A stretch of 64,000 nt of DNA, from positions 868,001 to 932,000 of the forward strand of contig CP046864.1 in the NCBI GenBank assembly GCA_039640495.1. Reading direction: 5' to 3'. The translations under genes and the position numbers were made by a program. The DNA comes from Rhodobacteraceae bacterium IMCC1335 (GTDB lineage Bacteria; Pseudomonadota; Alphaproteobacteria; Rhodobacterales; Rhodobacteraceae). Within the stretch, counting starts at the first letter, position 1; every line of letters begins with the position of its first letter. Shown piece after piece: positions 1 to 9,627 of this stretch. Under the pieces are notes generated by a model that worked only from the letters and a program-made list of their open reading frames with translations, was not told where the DNA came from and made no database searches.

Positions 1-80
1 CTATTTAAATCATTTGGTTTCTACGGCATGATATTGCTATATATCGACGGGCGCTCGCGATGACGTAACAGGAGAATACT

Positions 81-578
81 ATGAGAAAATGCGTGATAAT
101 ATCGGTTCTTATGATCGGTTTGGCGGGCTGCCAAACTACCGGCGGCGGCGTTTCTCAAGCGCCTGGCGAGCCCGGCCGTAAAGAAACAATTGGCACGCTG
201 AGCGGTGCGGTTGTGGGGGGTGCCTTAGCCAATCAGATGGCTGAGGGGTCTGATAATCAGCAATTTGCGACATTTCTGGGCGCCGTGGCAGGTATGGTAA
301 TTGGAGCAGATATTGGGGCCTCACTGGATGAGCTGGATCGCCGGATGATGAACAATAATTATCAAACCGCGCTTGAAACCTCGCCCACGAATACAGCCGT
401 TGCGTGGAAGAACCCCGATAGCGGCAATAGTGGCAGCGTAAAGCCAACGCGCACGTTTTATCGCGCTGACACGGTGTGCCGTGAATATACGCAAGAAATC
501 ATCGTTGGTGGGCGTAAACAGCAAGGCTATGGCCAAGCCTGTCGCAGCGCGGATGGAGACTGGCAAATCGTCAAATAG
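81..578 (+). CDS. Glycine-zipper outer-membrane lipoprotein (17 kDa surface antigen-like)
   Basis: A 165-aa envelope lipoprotein. A lipoprotein signal peptide ends in the lipobox LAGC, with Cys17 as the lipidated residue. Residues about 36-80 form a glycine-zipper segment (GAVVGGALANQ ... GAVAGMVIGADIGASLDELDRR), as in Rickettsia 17 kDa antigen/YmgG-type proteins that insert in membranes. The C-terminal part with two cysteines (TVCREY, GQACR) also resembles the 17 kDa antigen. A good ribosome site (AGGAGA) precedes the ATG. Its function is unknown beyond a probable structural role in the outer membrane. Confidence 0.8.
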   Translation: MRKCVIISVLMIGLAGCQTTGGGVSQAPGEPGRKETIGTLSGAVVGGALANQMAEGSDNQQFATFLGAVAGMVIGADIGASLDELDRRMMNNNYQTALETSPTNTAVAWKNPDSGNSGSVKPTRTFYRADTVCREYTQEIIVGGRKQQGYGQACRSADGDWQIVK

Positions 579-604
579 ACAAACGTGATGGTTTTAGAGC
601 GCCG

Positions 605-1096
605 TTAATCGCGCAATTCGTTAGGGTAGACGCCCCAAAGCGCGTTTTTTGGCAGCCAGCCTTTAAATTGACCGGATCTTGCGCGGCACCAATCCAAGGT
701 GCATTCATCGATGTTGACGATGACATTATGTTCAATCCGTGCGCGCAACGCACTGCTGCGATCGGGGCGTGAAAGCAACGGCTGCATGTCGGTCGTTACA
801 ATCGCACTGCGGACCCCGGAGAGCATCGAATAATGCACCCAGCCGCCGGCGCCGTCGATATCACGCACCCGACGCCAGTTCTCATATTCGGCATAAATTT
901 CCAAAGGCATGTTTTTGCGTGTAAACACCCAATCAATCCGGTGTGATAAGGAAGGCCCGCGGCGGGCATGGGCTTTGCTGGCTTTCAAAGACACGTAGCG
1001 CGGCATGGGCAGATTGGTCACTGGGCCGCGCTCTTGTGCCCAGAGGCTGCCGGCCAATAAAAAGCTCAGAACGAATGGTGCTAGAATGCGCAGCAT
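605..1096 (-). CDS. Exported SH3-like domain protein
   Basis: A 163-aa protein with a Sec-type signal peptide (hydrophobic residues 3-20, cleavage near SLWAQ). The mature part resembles the bacterial SH3_4/DUF1058 family. It has two small SH3-like beta units, the first around YVSLKASKAHARRGPS...WRRVRDIDGAGGWVHYSML and the second after ITTDMQPLLSRP. Such proteins are thought to bind peptidoglycan or wall peptides in the periplasm; this is family knowledge, not shown here. It is convergent with the upstream lipoprotein gene and divergent from the hydroxyacid dehydrogenase that follows. Confidence 0.75.
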   Translation of the reverse strand: MLRILAPFVLSFLLAGSLWAQERGPVTNLPMPRYVSLKASKAHARRGPSLSHRIDWVFTRKNMPLEIYAEYENWRRVRDIDGAGGWVHYSMLSGVRSAIVTTDMQPLLSRPDRSSALRARIEHNVIVNIDECTLDWCRARSGQFKGWLPKNALWGVYPNELRD

Positions 1097-1204
1097 ATTT
1101 GACGCTCGAAATCCTGTTTCAATTTTTTATCTAGGGGTTCTTGTGCCCTGATGCAACTTACGTCACTTTATGCGGGTAACAGCTGTGTCAGTAAAGAGGC
1201 TCAT

Positions 1205-2191
1205 ATGCCATCAGACAAACTTCGCGTAGCAGTAACGCGCCGTCTTCCTGAAGCGGTCGAAACCCGTATGAAAGAGCTGTTTGATGTTCAATTGCGCGAT
1301 CAAGATATTCCGATGGAGCGGGCTGAGCTGGGTGCTTTGATGAAGACAATCGATGTTTTGGTGCCAACCGTCACCGATGATATTGATGCGGCTTTATTGG
1401 CGCAAGCTGGCCCAGATCTAAAGTTGATCGCTAATTTTGGGGCGGGTGTTGATCATATTGATGTGAAAACTGCCAATCAACGTGGCATTCTGGTTTCGAA
1501 CACCTCTGGCGTGGTGACTGAGGATACGGCGGATATGGCGATGGCGCTGATGCTAGGCGTGACGCGCCGGATTCCTGAAGGTTTGAGCATGATGCAATCG
1601 GGCCAATGGTCGGGTTGGTCGCCAACCGGGTTTTTGGGGGGGCGCCTGGGAGGCCGCCGCCTGGGTATCCTTGGGATGGGGCGCATTGGCCAAGCGGTTG
1701 CGCAACGCGCGCGCGCCTTTGGCGTTCAAATTCATTATCACAATCGCAAACGTCTGCATTCAGAAACTGAAGGCCAGTTTGAGGCCACCTATTGGGAAAG
1801 CCTGGATCAAATGGTGGCGAGAATGGATATTCTATCGATCAATTGCCCCCATACGCCGTCAACTTTTCATTTGATGAACGCGCGGCGCTTGAAGCTTATG
1901 AAACCCAGCGCGGTGATCATAAATACATCCCGGGGCGAGGTGATTGATGAAAATGCCTTAACGCGGATGCTGGCAGCCGGCGAGCTGGCAGGTGCAGGAT
2001 TGGATGTGTACGAGCATGGCACCGATGTCAATGCTGATTTGCGCCGTTTGGCAAACGTGGTTTTATTGCCCCATATGGGATCTGCCACGATCGAGGGGCG
2101 CATGGAAATGGGCGAAAAGGTCATCATCAATATCAAGACCTTTGCCGATGGTCATAGACCGCCTGATCAGGTTTTCCCGGCGATGCTTTAG
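1205..2191 (+). CDS. D-2-hydroxyacid dehydrogenase (glyoxylate/hydroxypyruvate reductase type)
   Basis: A 328-aa NAD(P)-dependent D-isomer 2-hydroxyacid dehydrogenase. The nucleotide-binding motif GILGMGRIGQAVA lies near residue 152. The catalytic set is visible: Arg in NTSRGEVIDE, the acidic residue near LDVYEHGT, and His in LLPHMGSATIEG. An in-frame ATG lies 54 bp upstream, but the ATG at 1205 is preceded by AAGAGG at proper spacing and begins the family-conserved part, so it is chosen. It probably reduces glyoxylate, hydroxypyruvate or a related 2-keto acid in the cytoplasm. The substrate is not readable from sequence. Confidence 0.88.
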   Translation: MPSDKLRVAVTRRLPEAVETRMKELFDVQLRDQDIPMERAELGALMKTIDVLVPTVTDDIDAALLAQAGPDLKLIANFGAGVDHIDVKTANQRGILVSNTSGVVTEDTADMAMALMLGVTRRIPEGLSMMQSGQWSGWSPTGFLGGRLGGRRLGILGMGRIGQAVAQRARAFGVQIHYHNRKRLHSETEGQFEATYWESLDQMVARMDILSINCPHTPSTFHLMNARRLKLMKPSAVIINTSRGEVIDENALTRMLAAGELAGAGLDVYEHGTDVNADLRRLANVVLLPHMGSATIEGRMEMGEKVIINIKTFADGHRPPDQVFPAML

Positions 2192-2411
2192 GCCGCAAAT
2201 GGCGGCGCACAACGCCGCAGTCGATGGCCACGCGCGTTGGCCTGGCATAATCGCATATGTTGCAGGTTTGGGGGCCAACCGGTTTAGACTATTGCAGGCG
2301 TTTGCCTTTTCGAGACGCTCTTAGAATTTGTTTTTTAAACATCCGCAATTATTGAATTATGCCTAAATTCGGATTTACCTCTATACAGTCCAGATCATTT
2401 TGCATCAGCAC

Positions 2412-2523
2412 AGCTTATAGCTTATAGCTTATAGCTTATAGCTTATAGCTTATAGCTTATAGCTTATAGCTTATAGCTTATAGCTTATAGCTTATAGCTT
2501 ATAGCTTATAGCTTATAGCTTAC
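2412..2523. repeat. Heptanucleotide tandem repeat array (AGCTTAT)n
   Basis: Fifteen perfect head-to-tail copies of AGCTTAT run from 2412 to 2516. A 16th copy follows with one change (AGCTTAC), then a decaying half copy. Because 7 is not a multiple of 3, every reading frame passes through TAG (or TAA on the minus strand), so the array is not translatable. It lies in a gap between convergent genes. Such a pure array is expected to vary in copy number by slipped-strand mispairing. Confidence 0.97.
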
Positions 2524-2782
2524 AGCTTTTGCAAAATTGCATTTAATCGATAAAGAAAGGTCATTTATCCATGCCCCTGCCTTTTTTATTAGGTGTGGAT
2601 GGAAAGACCTGTTTGATCTTTTTGAAAAAACGCCGCGCCATAGCTGCAGATCAAAGAGATGCTGTCGGGGCGAGTGCGTCGCGCGGCAGAGGTGGCTCTC
2701 CACGTATCGCCGCGCAGGTTTTTACAATAGCCTGTGCTGACATGGCCTCCCCGCTCGCCTTAGGGAAAGGCTTATATATCTT

Positions 2783-2812
2783 GGGCAGCGTTTTGCGCAC
2801 AGAGCGCTGCCC
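2783..2812 (-). terminator. Hairpin downstream of phaB, possible terminator
   Basis: A perfect 8-bp stem, GGGCAGCG and CGCTGCCC, encloses a 14-nt loop. It starts about 35 bp past the phaB stop. No T-tract follows on the minus strand, so intrinsic termination is uncertain. Confidence 0.35.
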
Positions 2813-2846
2813 ATGCCATAATCGTAAAGTAAGCAGATGCCTTGAA

Positions 2847-3569
2847 TTACGCCAAATATTGCGCGCCATTGGCATTTAAAGTTGCGCCATTGATGAAGCC
2901 AGAGCCATCAGCGGCCAAAAACACCACGCATCGGGCGATTTCCTCTGCTTGACCAAGGCGCCCCGCTGGAATTTGCGCCACGATGCCGTCGATTACTTTT
3001 TCAGACAGATCTTTAACCATATCTGTGTCGATATATCCCGGGCAGATGGCATTTGCCGTGATCCCATATCGCGCGCCTTCTTGGGCAAGGGTTTTGGTCA
3101 TCCCCAAGTCACCGGCTTTAGAGGCCGCATAATTGGCTTGAGCAAATTGGCCTTTTTGACCATTGATCGAGCTGATTGTGATCACTCTGCCAAATTTGCG
3201 CTCGCGCATGCCAGGCCAAAGCGGATGCGTCATGTTAAAGACGCCAGAGAGGTTGGTATCAATGACCTCGCTCCACTGCGCGCGCGTCATTCTATGGAAA
3301 GGTGCATCGCGCGTGATGCCGGCATTGTTGACCAGCACGTCGACAGGCCCCAGCGCGGCCTCAACCTCGGCAATGCCGGCGACGCAAGCATCATAATCGG
3401 CAACGCTCCATTTGAATGTTTTTATGCCATGCTCTGCCGCGAAGGCCGCCGCTGCGGCGTCATTTCCGGCATAAGTTGCCGCGACCTGATAGCCGGCAGT
3501 TTTCATTGCGATCGAAATAGCGGCCCCTATTCCGCGGGTTCCGCCTGTAACCAGCGCGACTCTTGACAT
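2847..3569 (-). CDS. phaB: Acetoacetyl-CoA reductase
   Basis: A 240-aa short-chain dehydrogenase. It reduces acetoacetyl-CoA to (R)-3-hydroxybutyryl-CoA with NADPH, the second step of polyhydroxybutyrate synthesis. The cofactor motif TGGTRGIGAAIS is at the N-terminus, NNAG follows (VLVNNAGITRDAPFHRM, typical of PhaB), and the active site YAASK is present. The C-terminal FINGATLNANGAQYLA also fits PhaB. A strong ribosome site (AGGAGA) precedes the ATG. It lies downstream of phaA on the same strand with about 90 bp between them, so the two probably act together. The polymerase phaC is not in this window. Confidence 0.93.
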   Translation of the reverse strand: MSRVALVTGGTRGIGAAISIAMKTAGYQVAATYAGNDAAAAAFAAEHGIKTFKWSVADYDACVAGIAEVEAALGPVDVLVNNAGITRDAPFHRMTRAQWSEVIDTNLSGVFNMTHPLWPGMRERKFGRVITISSINGQKGQFAQANYAASKAGDLGMTKTLAQEGARYGITANAICPGYIDTDMVKDLSEKVIDGIVAQIPAGRLGQAEEIARCVVFLAADGSGFINGATLNANGAQYLA

Positions 3570-3658
3570 TATTTTCTCCTAATATTTTTCATTCGTAATA
3601 TTATTGCAAAAAATGTATATATTTAGCAATAACATTTCTTGATGGTTTTGTGATTTGC

Positions 3659-4834
3659 TCAGGGGCGTTCTAGGCACATGGCCACACCCATGCCGCCGCC
3701 AATGCATAAAGTTGCCAAACCTCTTCTCGCATTACGACGCTGCATTTCGAAAAGCAATGTATTCAAAATCCGCGCGCCGGAGGCACCAATAGGGTGCCCG
3801 ATGGCAATGGCGCCACCATTGACGTTGACGATATCAGGATCCCAGCCCATATCTTTGTTGACGGCGCAGGCCTGCGCGGCGAACGCTTCGTTGGCTTCAA
3901 CCAAATCTAAATCGCCCACAGACCATCCGGCTTTTTCAAGCGCTTTGCGGCTGGCATAAACCGGCCCAACGCCCATGATCGAAGGGTCAAGCCCGACCGT
4001 TGCATAAGAGGCGATCCGCGCCAAAGGCGTGATCCCGCGTTTTTCGGCCTTATCGGCGCTCATCAGCAAGGCACCCGCTGCGCCGTCATTCAAACCTGAT
4101 GCGTTCGCGGCTGTTACGCTGCCCTCTTTTGCAAAAGCTGGGCGCAGCTTTTGCATCGCGTCCATTGTTGCCCCATGGCGGATATATTCATCCCTATCCA
4201 CGACGATTTCGCCTTTGCGTGTTTTGATCACAACCGGTACGATTTCATCAACAAATTTACCCGTATTCTGGGCTGCTTCTGCCTTATTCTGAGAATTCAC
4301 GGCAAAGCGGTCTTGCATCTCGCGGCTAATTTGCCATTTTTCCGCCACGTTTTCCGCGGTTTGGCCCATATGATAGCCATTGAAAGCATCCCAGAGACCA
4401 TCGCGGATCATGCTGTCAATATAGCTGACATCGCCCATTTTGTGACCGGCGCGCAAATGCGCGACATGCGGAGAGAGCGACATATTTTCTTGTCCACCCG
4501 CGGCGACAATCTGCGCATCTCCCAGTTGGATATGTTGAGCTGCCAAGGCAACGGCGCGCAAGCCCGATCCACAGACTTGGTTGATGCCCCAAGCCGCGCT
4601 TTCAATTGGCAAGCCCGCATTTATATGCGCCTGACGGGCTGGGTTTTGCCCTTGGCCCGCGCTTAACACTTGTCCGAGAATTGTTTCAGAGACCTCCGCT
4701 TTCTCGATGCCGGCCCGCGTGACCAAGGCTTCAAGTACTGTTTTGCCAAGATCATGGGCGGGCGTCGTGGCGAGGGATCCGTTAAAGCTGCCAACCGCTG
4801 TACGGGCTGCAGAGGCGATTACGACATTGGTCAT
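3659..4834 (-). CDS. phaA: Acetyl-CoA acetyltransferase (beta-ketothiolase)
   Basis: A 391-aa biosynthetic thiolase that condenses two acetyl-CoA to acetoacetyl-CoA. The nucleophilic Cys is in [13 protein letters not shown], the catalytic His in [11 protein letters not shown], and the second Cys in [14 protein letters not shown]. The frame is open for a further 54 codons upstream. The ATG at 4834 is chosen because it follows GGAG with 6-nt spacing, begins the usual [15 protein letters not shown] sequence, and gives the family's standard length. It is upstream of phaB, giving a phaAB pair for polyhydroxybutyrate precursor supply. Confidence 0.93.
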   Translation of the reverse strand: MTNVVIASAARTAVGSFNGSLATTPAHDLGKTVLEALVTRAGIEKAEVSETILGQVLSAGQGQNPARQAHINAGLPIESAAWGINQVCGSGLRAVALAAQHIQLGDAQIVAAGGQENMSLSPHVAHLRAGHKMGDVSYIDSMIRDGLWDAFNGYHMGQTAENVAEKWQISREMQDRFAVNSQNKAEAAQNTGKFVDEIVPVVIKTRKGEIVVDRDEYIRHGATMDAMQKLRPAFAKEGSVTAANASGLNDGAAGALLMSADKAEKRGITPLARIASYATVGLDPSIMGVGPVYASRKALEKAGWSVGDLDLVEANEAFAAQACAVNKDMGWDPDIVNVNGGAIAIGHPIGASGARILNTLLFEMQRRNARRGLATLCIGGGMGVAMCLERP

Positions 4835-5039
4835 GGTGGTCTCCAAATTTGCATTGATAAAACAATTGAACGTGCTTGCGCGGCTGTTTAAAGCATATGC
4901 TGCATCGCAGCAACATAAGATTGCATTTTGCAGAAATCGAGCGCGCTGATGCCACGCAACGCGGTATAAAAGCGAACATGTAATATGTCTTATCACCGCG
5001 ATTTTTAGAGATGCGCAAGGGAACTGGGCGGCGTTCTCG

Positions 5040-5861
5040 CTACGCGATCTCGGCTCCTGGCCAATCGAGCCTCAGTGTCGGGCGTCCGAAAAAATACCCT
5101 TGCTGGCATGTTACGCCACTCTTCTTTAGCCAAGCGCTTGTTGCGGATGTTTCAACCGCCTCGGCTATCGTATACATGCCAAGATGGCGCCCGATGGACA
5201 ATAAGGCGTGCACCAAAACCTGATGGTCCGCATTATGCTCAACATCTTTGATGAATTGCCCGTCAATTTTTAAAAAATCGAACTGAAAATCCTTGAGATA
5301 TCGAAAAGATGTGGCCCCGGACCCGAAATCATCCAATGCAAAACCAACCCCGCGTTGCGAAAATTCGCGCATGAACGGAATCACAATTTCGGGAAGCCGC
5401 ATCGCAGAACCTTCGGTGATTTCCAAAATAAGCCGTTTGCCGATAGAGGGGGTGCGTTGCAGCGCCTTTGATAAAATGTCAGTCCATTTGTGATATCCAA
5501 TCGAGCGCGCAGACATATTAATCGAAAGGTATAGGTTCGGGTGATCGCGCAGACGCCTCAAACCAAGGGCAATAGCATGGCAATCGATGGTACGCGCGAT
5601 CTCTAACTCTTCGATCAATGGCATGAATTTCGAGGCGGGTATAATCTGGCCTGACGCCTCTCGGATCCGAACCAGCCCCTCAAAGCAGAAAACTGAATTG
5701 GGCTCTACGCTTTTGACGATCGGCTGGAAGGCAAGCAGGGTGTCGTTTTGATTTACAGCGCGGACCACCCTGCGCAGGATGTTTTTTTCATTTTGGGCGT
5801 TTGCGAAGGCTAAAGGAGACCTGTCTTCGCTGGACATATCCAGAGGATTGCCGATTTGCAT
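5040..5861 (-). CDS. EAL-domain cyclic-di-GMP phosphodiesterase
   Basis: A 273-aa protein that is essentially one EAL domain without GGDEF, transmembrane or sensory segments. The signature motifs of an active enzyme are visible: FEGLVRI (EAL variant), [34 protein letters not shown] and QGYFFGRP. It is therefore likely to hydrolyse c-di-GMP in the cytoplasm. The first 40 residues look like a short leader with no known domain. GGAGT precedes the ATG. Linkage to the flagellar cluster 4 kb away is suggestive of motility control, but no operon connects them. Confidence 0.87.
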   Translation of the reverse strand: MQIGNPLDMSSEDRSPLAFANAQNEKNILRRVVRAVNQNDTLLAFQPIVKSVEPNSVFCFEGLVRIREASGQIIPASKFMPLIEELEIARTIDCHAIALGLRRLRDHPNLYLSINMSARSIGYHKWTDILSKALQRTPSIGKRLILEITEGSAMRLPEIVIPFMREFSQRGVGFALDDFGSGATSFRYLKDFQFDFLKIDGQFIKDVEHNADHQVLVHALLSIGRHLGMYTIAEAVETSATSAWLKKSGVTCQQGYFFGRPTLRLDWPGAEIA

Positions 5862-5946
5862 GATTTACTCCATTCTGGATCCGAACAAAGCTTGCAAAAA
5901 ATTAGATAACAAACCTCTAACAAAGCAAAAAAGGTAAGGGAATAAA

Positions 5947-6555
5947 ATGGAAGATCGGTCGCGATGCGGTTGGCACGGGCAAGATCCGATATATTGTGCC
6001 TATCACGATACGGAATGGGGCGTTCCAGAAACCGATAGCCGGGCGCTTTGGGAAAAACTGATTTTGGATGGGTTCCAAGCCGGATTAAGCTGGATCACGA
6101 TATTGAAAAAAAGGGATAATTTTCGCCAAGCCTTTGCTGGGTTTGATCCCAATATATTGGCAAGCTGGTCCGAAAAAGATGTTGCACGATTGCTGCAAAA
6201 CCCCGGGATTATCCGGCATCGAGGTAAAGTTGAGGCAGCCCTCTCGAACGCAAGGGTGTGGCAGAACATCGAACAGCGCGTCGGGTTTGCAAATTTTTTA
6301 TGGGCCTATGTGAAGTTTGCGCCTTTGATAAACCATTGGAAAAGTTTAGACGAGGTGCCCAATTACACGCCCTTATCCACGCAAATTTCAAAAGATTTAA
6401 AGGCTGAGGGGTTTAAGTTTTGTGGCCCGACAATCGTCTATGCTTTTATGCAAGCCACGGGGATGGTGAATGATCATTTGGTGGGGTGTTTTCGCCATTC
6501 GCAGGTGACGTTAAGGTCGGCTTCCTGCATTGAAAATTCACCTAATAAAAAATAG
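5947..6555 (+). CDS. tag: DNA-3-methyladenine glycosylase I
   Basis: A 202-aa base-excision repair glycosylase that removes 3-methyladenine from alkylated DNA. The N-terminal RCGWHGQDPIYCAYHDTEWG is the family hallmark. Cys7 and the His of AYHDTEWG pair with the C-terminal His and Cys of NDHLVGCFRH as the zinc site known in Tag. LSWITILKKRDNFRQAF is the conserved helix-hairpin-helix region. The gene has a good ribosome site and is monocistronic between the divergent EAL gene and rpsD. Confidence 0.93.
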   Translation: MEDRSRCGWHGQDPIYCAYHDTEWGVPETDSRALWEKLILDGFQAGLSWITILKKRDNFRQAFAGFDPNILASWSEKDVARLLQNPGIIRHRGKVEAALSNARVWQNIEQRVGFANFLWAYVKFAPLINHWKSLDEVPNYTPLSTQISKDLKAEGFKFCGPTIVYAFMQATGMVNDHLVGCFRHSQVTLRSASCIENSPNKK

Positions 6556-6691
6556 GGATGCAGGATTGACTCTGCCCTCTGGACCGATATAACCGCGTTT
6601 TCATTGGTGTTGGTGGCCCCCGCAAGGGGATGCCTGTCGGAAGAAATTCAGAGGACAACGCCCTTCGACAATTAACAGAAGGAGATCAGCC

Positions 6692-7312
6692 GTGACCAAA
6701 CGCACGTCTGCCAAGCATAAAATTGATCGCCGCATGGGCGAAAATATTTGGGGTCGCCCCAAATCCCCCGTAAACCGCCGTGAATATGGCCCTGGTCAGC
6801 ATGGCCAGCGCCGGAAAGCCAAGCTAAGTGATTTCGGTTTGCAGCTGCGCGCAAAGCAAAAGCTGAAAGGCTATTATGGCGATTTAACCGAGAAACAGTT
6901 TCGTCGGATTTATGCCGAAGCCGAGCGGATCAAAGGCGATACAGGCGAGAATCTTGTAGGCCTGCTGGAACGGCGCTTGGATGCGGTAGTGTATCGCGCA
7001 AAATTCGTGGCAACGATGTTTGCCGCGCGTCAATTCGTGAACCACGGTCATGTGACCGTGAACGGTCGCCGCGTTAACATTGCGTCATATCGTGTAAAAG
7101 AGGGCGATGTTGTTCAAGTGCGCGAAAAGTCACGTCAGATCGCGGTTTTGATCGAGGCCACCCAATTGGCCGAGCGCGATGTGCCAGATTATGTGGACGC
7201 AGATCATTCTAAAATGTCTGCCACATTCGTGCGCACGCCAAGCTTTAGTGATGTGCCATATCCGGTGATGATGGAACCAAACCTCGTGATTGAATATTAC
7301 GCGCAGAATTAA
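6692..7312 (+). CDS. rpsD: 30S ribosomal protein S4
   Basis: A 206-aa primary 16S rRNA-binding protein of the small ribosomal subunit. N-terminal residues 1-90 carry the S4 N-terminal domain ([35 protein letters not shown]). The S4 RNA-binding domain follows at about 95-160 ([32 protein letters not shown]). The start is GTG, preceded by GGAG with about 9-nt spacing. It stands alone rather than in the alpha operon, as is common in alphaproteobacteria. A strong intrinsic terminator follows the stop codon. Confidence 0.98.
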   Translation: MTKRTSAKHKIDRRMGENIWGRPKSPVNRREYGPGQHGQRRKAKLSDFGLQLRAKQKLKGYYGDLTEKQFRRIYAEAERIKGDTGENLVGLLERRLDAVVYRAKFVATMFAARQFVNHGHVTVNGRRVNIASYRVKEGDVVQVREKSRQIAVLIEATQLAERDVPDYVDADHSKMSATFVRTPSFSDVPYPVMMEPNLVIEYYAQN

Positions 7313-7333
7313 TCAAAGCGCATTCCTGTTTGG

Positions 7334-7370
7334 GGCCGTGGCAGGAAACTGCTGCGGCCTTTTGCGTTTT
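7334..7370 (+). terminator. Rho-independent terminator of rpsD
   Basis: An 11-bp stem (GGCCGTGGCAG with CTGCTGCGGCC, including two G-U pairs) encloses a GAAA tetraloop. It is followed at once by TTTT and, after GCG, by a second TTTT. It starts about 20 bp after the rpsD stop. Confidence 0.85.
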
Positions 7371-7426
7371 GGCGCTGGTGTTGGTTTCAGGGCAACGTTA
7401 AGAAGAAAGAGAGACGGAGGATGAGC

Positions 7427-8512
7427 ATGGCAAAAATTTTACCGCAGCCTGGGATCAGCCAAATCGAGCTTTATCAGGGTGGTTCCTCTCATATTGATGG
7501 TGTGAGCAACGTGGTTAAACTGAGCTCAAATGAAAATCCGTTCGGCCCCTCTGATGCTGCGATAGAGGCCTTTCGGCGCAGCTCTTTTAATTTACATCGG
7601 TACCCCTCGACAGATCATGCGGGTTTACGCGCGGCGATCTCCGCCGAATATGATCTGGATCCCGAGCGCTTGATTTGCGGCGTGGGCAGCGATGAAATTA
7701 TCACATTGCTCTGCCAAGCATTTGCTGGGCCGGGCGATGAAGTGATCCATACCGAACACGGGTTTGCGATGTATCGTATTTCTGCCTTGGCCGCTGGAGC
7801 CACGCCGGTTGAGGTGCCCGAGCGCGATCGTCACACGGATGTTGACGCAATATTGGCGGCCTGCAGCGAGCGTACGCGCTTGGTGTTTCTGGCCAACCCC
7901 AATAATCCAACCGGCACGATGGTGGCGGATCGCGAAATACAGCGTCTGGTAGAGGGGCTTCCGGCGCATGTGCTTTGCGTGCTGGATGGCGCCTATGTCG
8001 AATATATTGAGGGGTTTGACGGCGGCGCAAAGCTTGTTGAGGCGCATGAGAATGTGTTTATGACCCGGACCTTTTCTAAGCTTTACGGGCTTGGCGGGCT
8101 GCGCGTGGGATGGGGATATGGTGCCGATTTTGTGATTGAAACCCTGTCGCGGATCCGCGGTCCTTTCAACTTATCCGCGCCGGCATTGGCGGCGGCTGAA
8201 GCCGCGGTCAAAGATCAAGCCTATGTTCAAAAATGCCGCGATGAAAACAACCGTTTGCGCGCATGGTTGGCGCAGGCTTTAGACGCGCAAGGCGTTCCTT
8301 CTGATCGCTCCTTAGCCAATTTTATTCTGGCGCGGTTTCAGTCGCGGTCAGAGGCGGAAGACTGCGACCGCTATTTGAAATCGCAAGGCCTGATTGTGCG
8401 CGGGGTGGCAGGATATAAATTGCCCAATTGCTTGCGGATTTCAATTGGTGATGAAGCCGCTTGTCAGCGCGTTGCAGAGGCAATTACTCAGTTTAAAGGG
8501 GCCGTGTCATGA
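7427..8512 (+). CDS. hisC: Histidinol-phosphate / aromatic aminotransferase
   Basis: A 361-aa PLP-dependent class II aminotransferase of the HisC family. Motifs are [12 protein letters not shown] near the start, ANPNNPTG in the middle, and the PLP lysine in [17 protein letters not shown]. Two ATGs are possible. The ATG at 7421 touches GGAGG, whereas the ATG at 7427 has 6-nt spacing from it and is preferred. It overlaps the prephenate dehydrogenase gene by 4 bp. That pairing suggests the enzyme also, or mainly, transaminates aromatic keto acids (prephenate or 4-hydroxyphenylpyruvate) in tyrosine and phenylalanine synthesis. Confidence 0.9.
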   Translation: MAKILPQPGISQIELYQGGSSHIDGVSNVVKLSSNENPFGPSDAAIEAFRRSSFNLHRYPSTDHAGLRAAISAEYDLDPERLICGVGSDEIITLLCQAFAGPGDEVIHTEHGFAMYRISALAAGATPVEVPERDRHTDVDAILAACSERTRLVFLANPNNPTGTMVADREIQRLVEGLPAHVLCVLDGAYVEYIEGFDGGAKLVEAHENVFMTRTFSKLYGLGGLRVGWGYGADFVIETLSRIRGPFNLSAPALAAAEAAVKDQAYVQKCRDENNRLRAWLAQALDAQGVPSDRSLANFILARFQSRSEAEDCDRYLKSQGLIVRGVAGYKLPNCLRISIGDEAACQRVAEAITQFKGAVS

Positions 8513-9426
8513 GCCAAATCTATCAGCGCGTGGCTTTGATCGGCTTGGGATTGATTGCCTCTTCGATGTATTGGTCGATAAAGCGCAGCGGCGTTGTCGG
8601 TGAGGTGGTGGGCTATGCCCGATCTGAAAAAACCCGCGAGACAGCGCGCCGCATCGGCTTGTGCGATCGCGTCTATGACAGCGCCAGTGAAGCGGTTGAA
8701 ACTGCAGATTTGGTGGTGCTCTGCGTGCCCGTCGGCATTATGGGCGATGTGGTGGCCGAGATTGCACCTTCGTTAAAGCCAGGGGCCACGTTAAGCGATG
8801 TGGGGTCGGTAAAGCGGGCGGTGATTGATGCGGTGATGCCGCATGTGCCGGATGGGGTTGAGTTTGTGCCTGCGCATCCTTTGGCCGGCACCGAACATTC
8901 GGGCCCTGAAAGCGGATTTGCCAGTTTGTTTGACAATCGCTGGTGTTTAATCGTGCCTAGTGAGAATAGCAGCAAAGAGGCTGTTGATGCGCTACATCGC
9001 TTATGGCTTGCGATGGGGTCTAACGTTGATTTTATGGATGCCGATCATCACGATCGCGTTTTGGCCGTTACCAGCCATACGCCGCATCTTATCGCCTATA
9101 CGATGGTGGGTGTGGCGGATGATTTGGGCCGCGTCACCGATAGCGAGGTGATTAAATATTCAGCTGCGGGATTTCGCGATTTCACGCGCATTGCAGCCTC
9201 TGATCCAACGATGTGGCGGGATGTGTTTTTAAGCAATAAAGAGGCGACGCTTGAGATCCTTGGCCGCTTCACAGAAGAGTTATTTGCGCTTCAAAGGGCT
9301 ATTCGAACCGAAGATGGTGATCATTTACACGCGTATTTTACCCGAACCCGAGAAATTCGACGCGGTATAATCGAAGCCGGTCAAGATACAGATGCGCCGA
9401 ATTTTGGGCGCGGTGATACTTCATAA
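8509..9426 (+). CDS. tyrC: Prephenate/arogenate (cyclohexadienyl) dehydrogenase
   Basis: A 305-aa NAD-dependent dehydrogenase for the oxidative decarboxylation step of tyrosine synthesis. The Rossmann motif [15 protein letters not shown] is at the N-terminus. The TyrA-family motifs [17 protein letters not shown], the central [22 protein letters not shown] and [21 protein letters not shown] are all present. There is no chorismate mutase or ACT domain, so it is a stand-alone TyrA/TyrC. It is translationally coupled to hisC through an ATGA overlap. Confidence 0.92.
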   Translation: MSQIYQRVALIGLGLIASSMYWSIKRSGVVGEVVGYARSEKTRETARRIGLCDRVYDSASEAVETADLVVLCVPVGIMGDVVAEIAPSLKPGATLSDVGSVKRAVIDAVMPHVPDGVEFVPAHPLAGTEHSGPESGFASLFDNRWCLIVPSENSSKEAVDALHRLWLAMGSNVDFMDADHHDRVLAVTSHTPHLIAYTMVGVADDLGRVTDSEVIKYSAAGFRDFTRIAASDPTMWRDVFLSNKEATLEILGRFTEELFALQRAIRTEDGDHLHAYFTRTREIRRGIIEAGQDTDAPNFGRGDTS

Positions 9427-9471
9427 TGCGCAAGACCTAATGCTTTACTAAATCCCGACCCTATTAAGGGT

Positions 9472-9485
9472 TTGTGGCGCCACAA
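9472..9485. repeat. 14-bp perfect palindrome in convergent gap
   Basis: TTGTGGCGCCACAA reads the same on both strands. It lies 46 bp after the tyrC stop in the gap before the converging fliD gene. It could be a binding site or part of a termination signal. No T-tract supports the latter. Confidence 0.4.
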
Positions 9486-9627
9486 TCGTCTGTGGGTTAA
9501 TCGGCACCTCATGTTAAGCGGAGTTTTTTAAAACCCAGCGCTGAACTTTTATCTCAACAGCGTTACAAGGTTTAAAAAGGCAACACAGCATGTAAATTGG
9601 GCAAAACTGGGGAAGCCTCTGGCAACT

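Larger units (their letters stand above)
2192..2846. other. 655-bp gap without a convincing gene
   Basis: The gap lies between the 3' ends of the hydroxyacid dehydrogenase and phaB. It contains the 7-bp tandem repeat array and a hairpin near phaB. The short open frames here lack family features and a good ribosome site. An unannotated small RNA cannot be excluded. Confidence 0.6.

Noticed and set aside
2412..2523. Repeat array as a CRISPR
   Set aside because: Units are 7 bp, contiguous and without spacers; no cas genes are present.
2571..2879. 102-codon plus-strand open frame after the repeat array
   Set aside because: No ribosome site or family feature, low-complexity composition, and it runs antisense into the phaB 3' end.
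5971..5985. TGGCACG inside tag as a sigma-54 site
   Set aside because: No TTGC at the -12 position, and it lies within a coding region with no downstream gene to serve.
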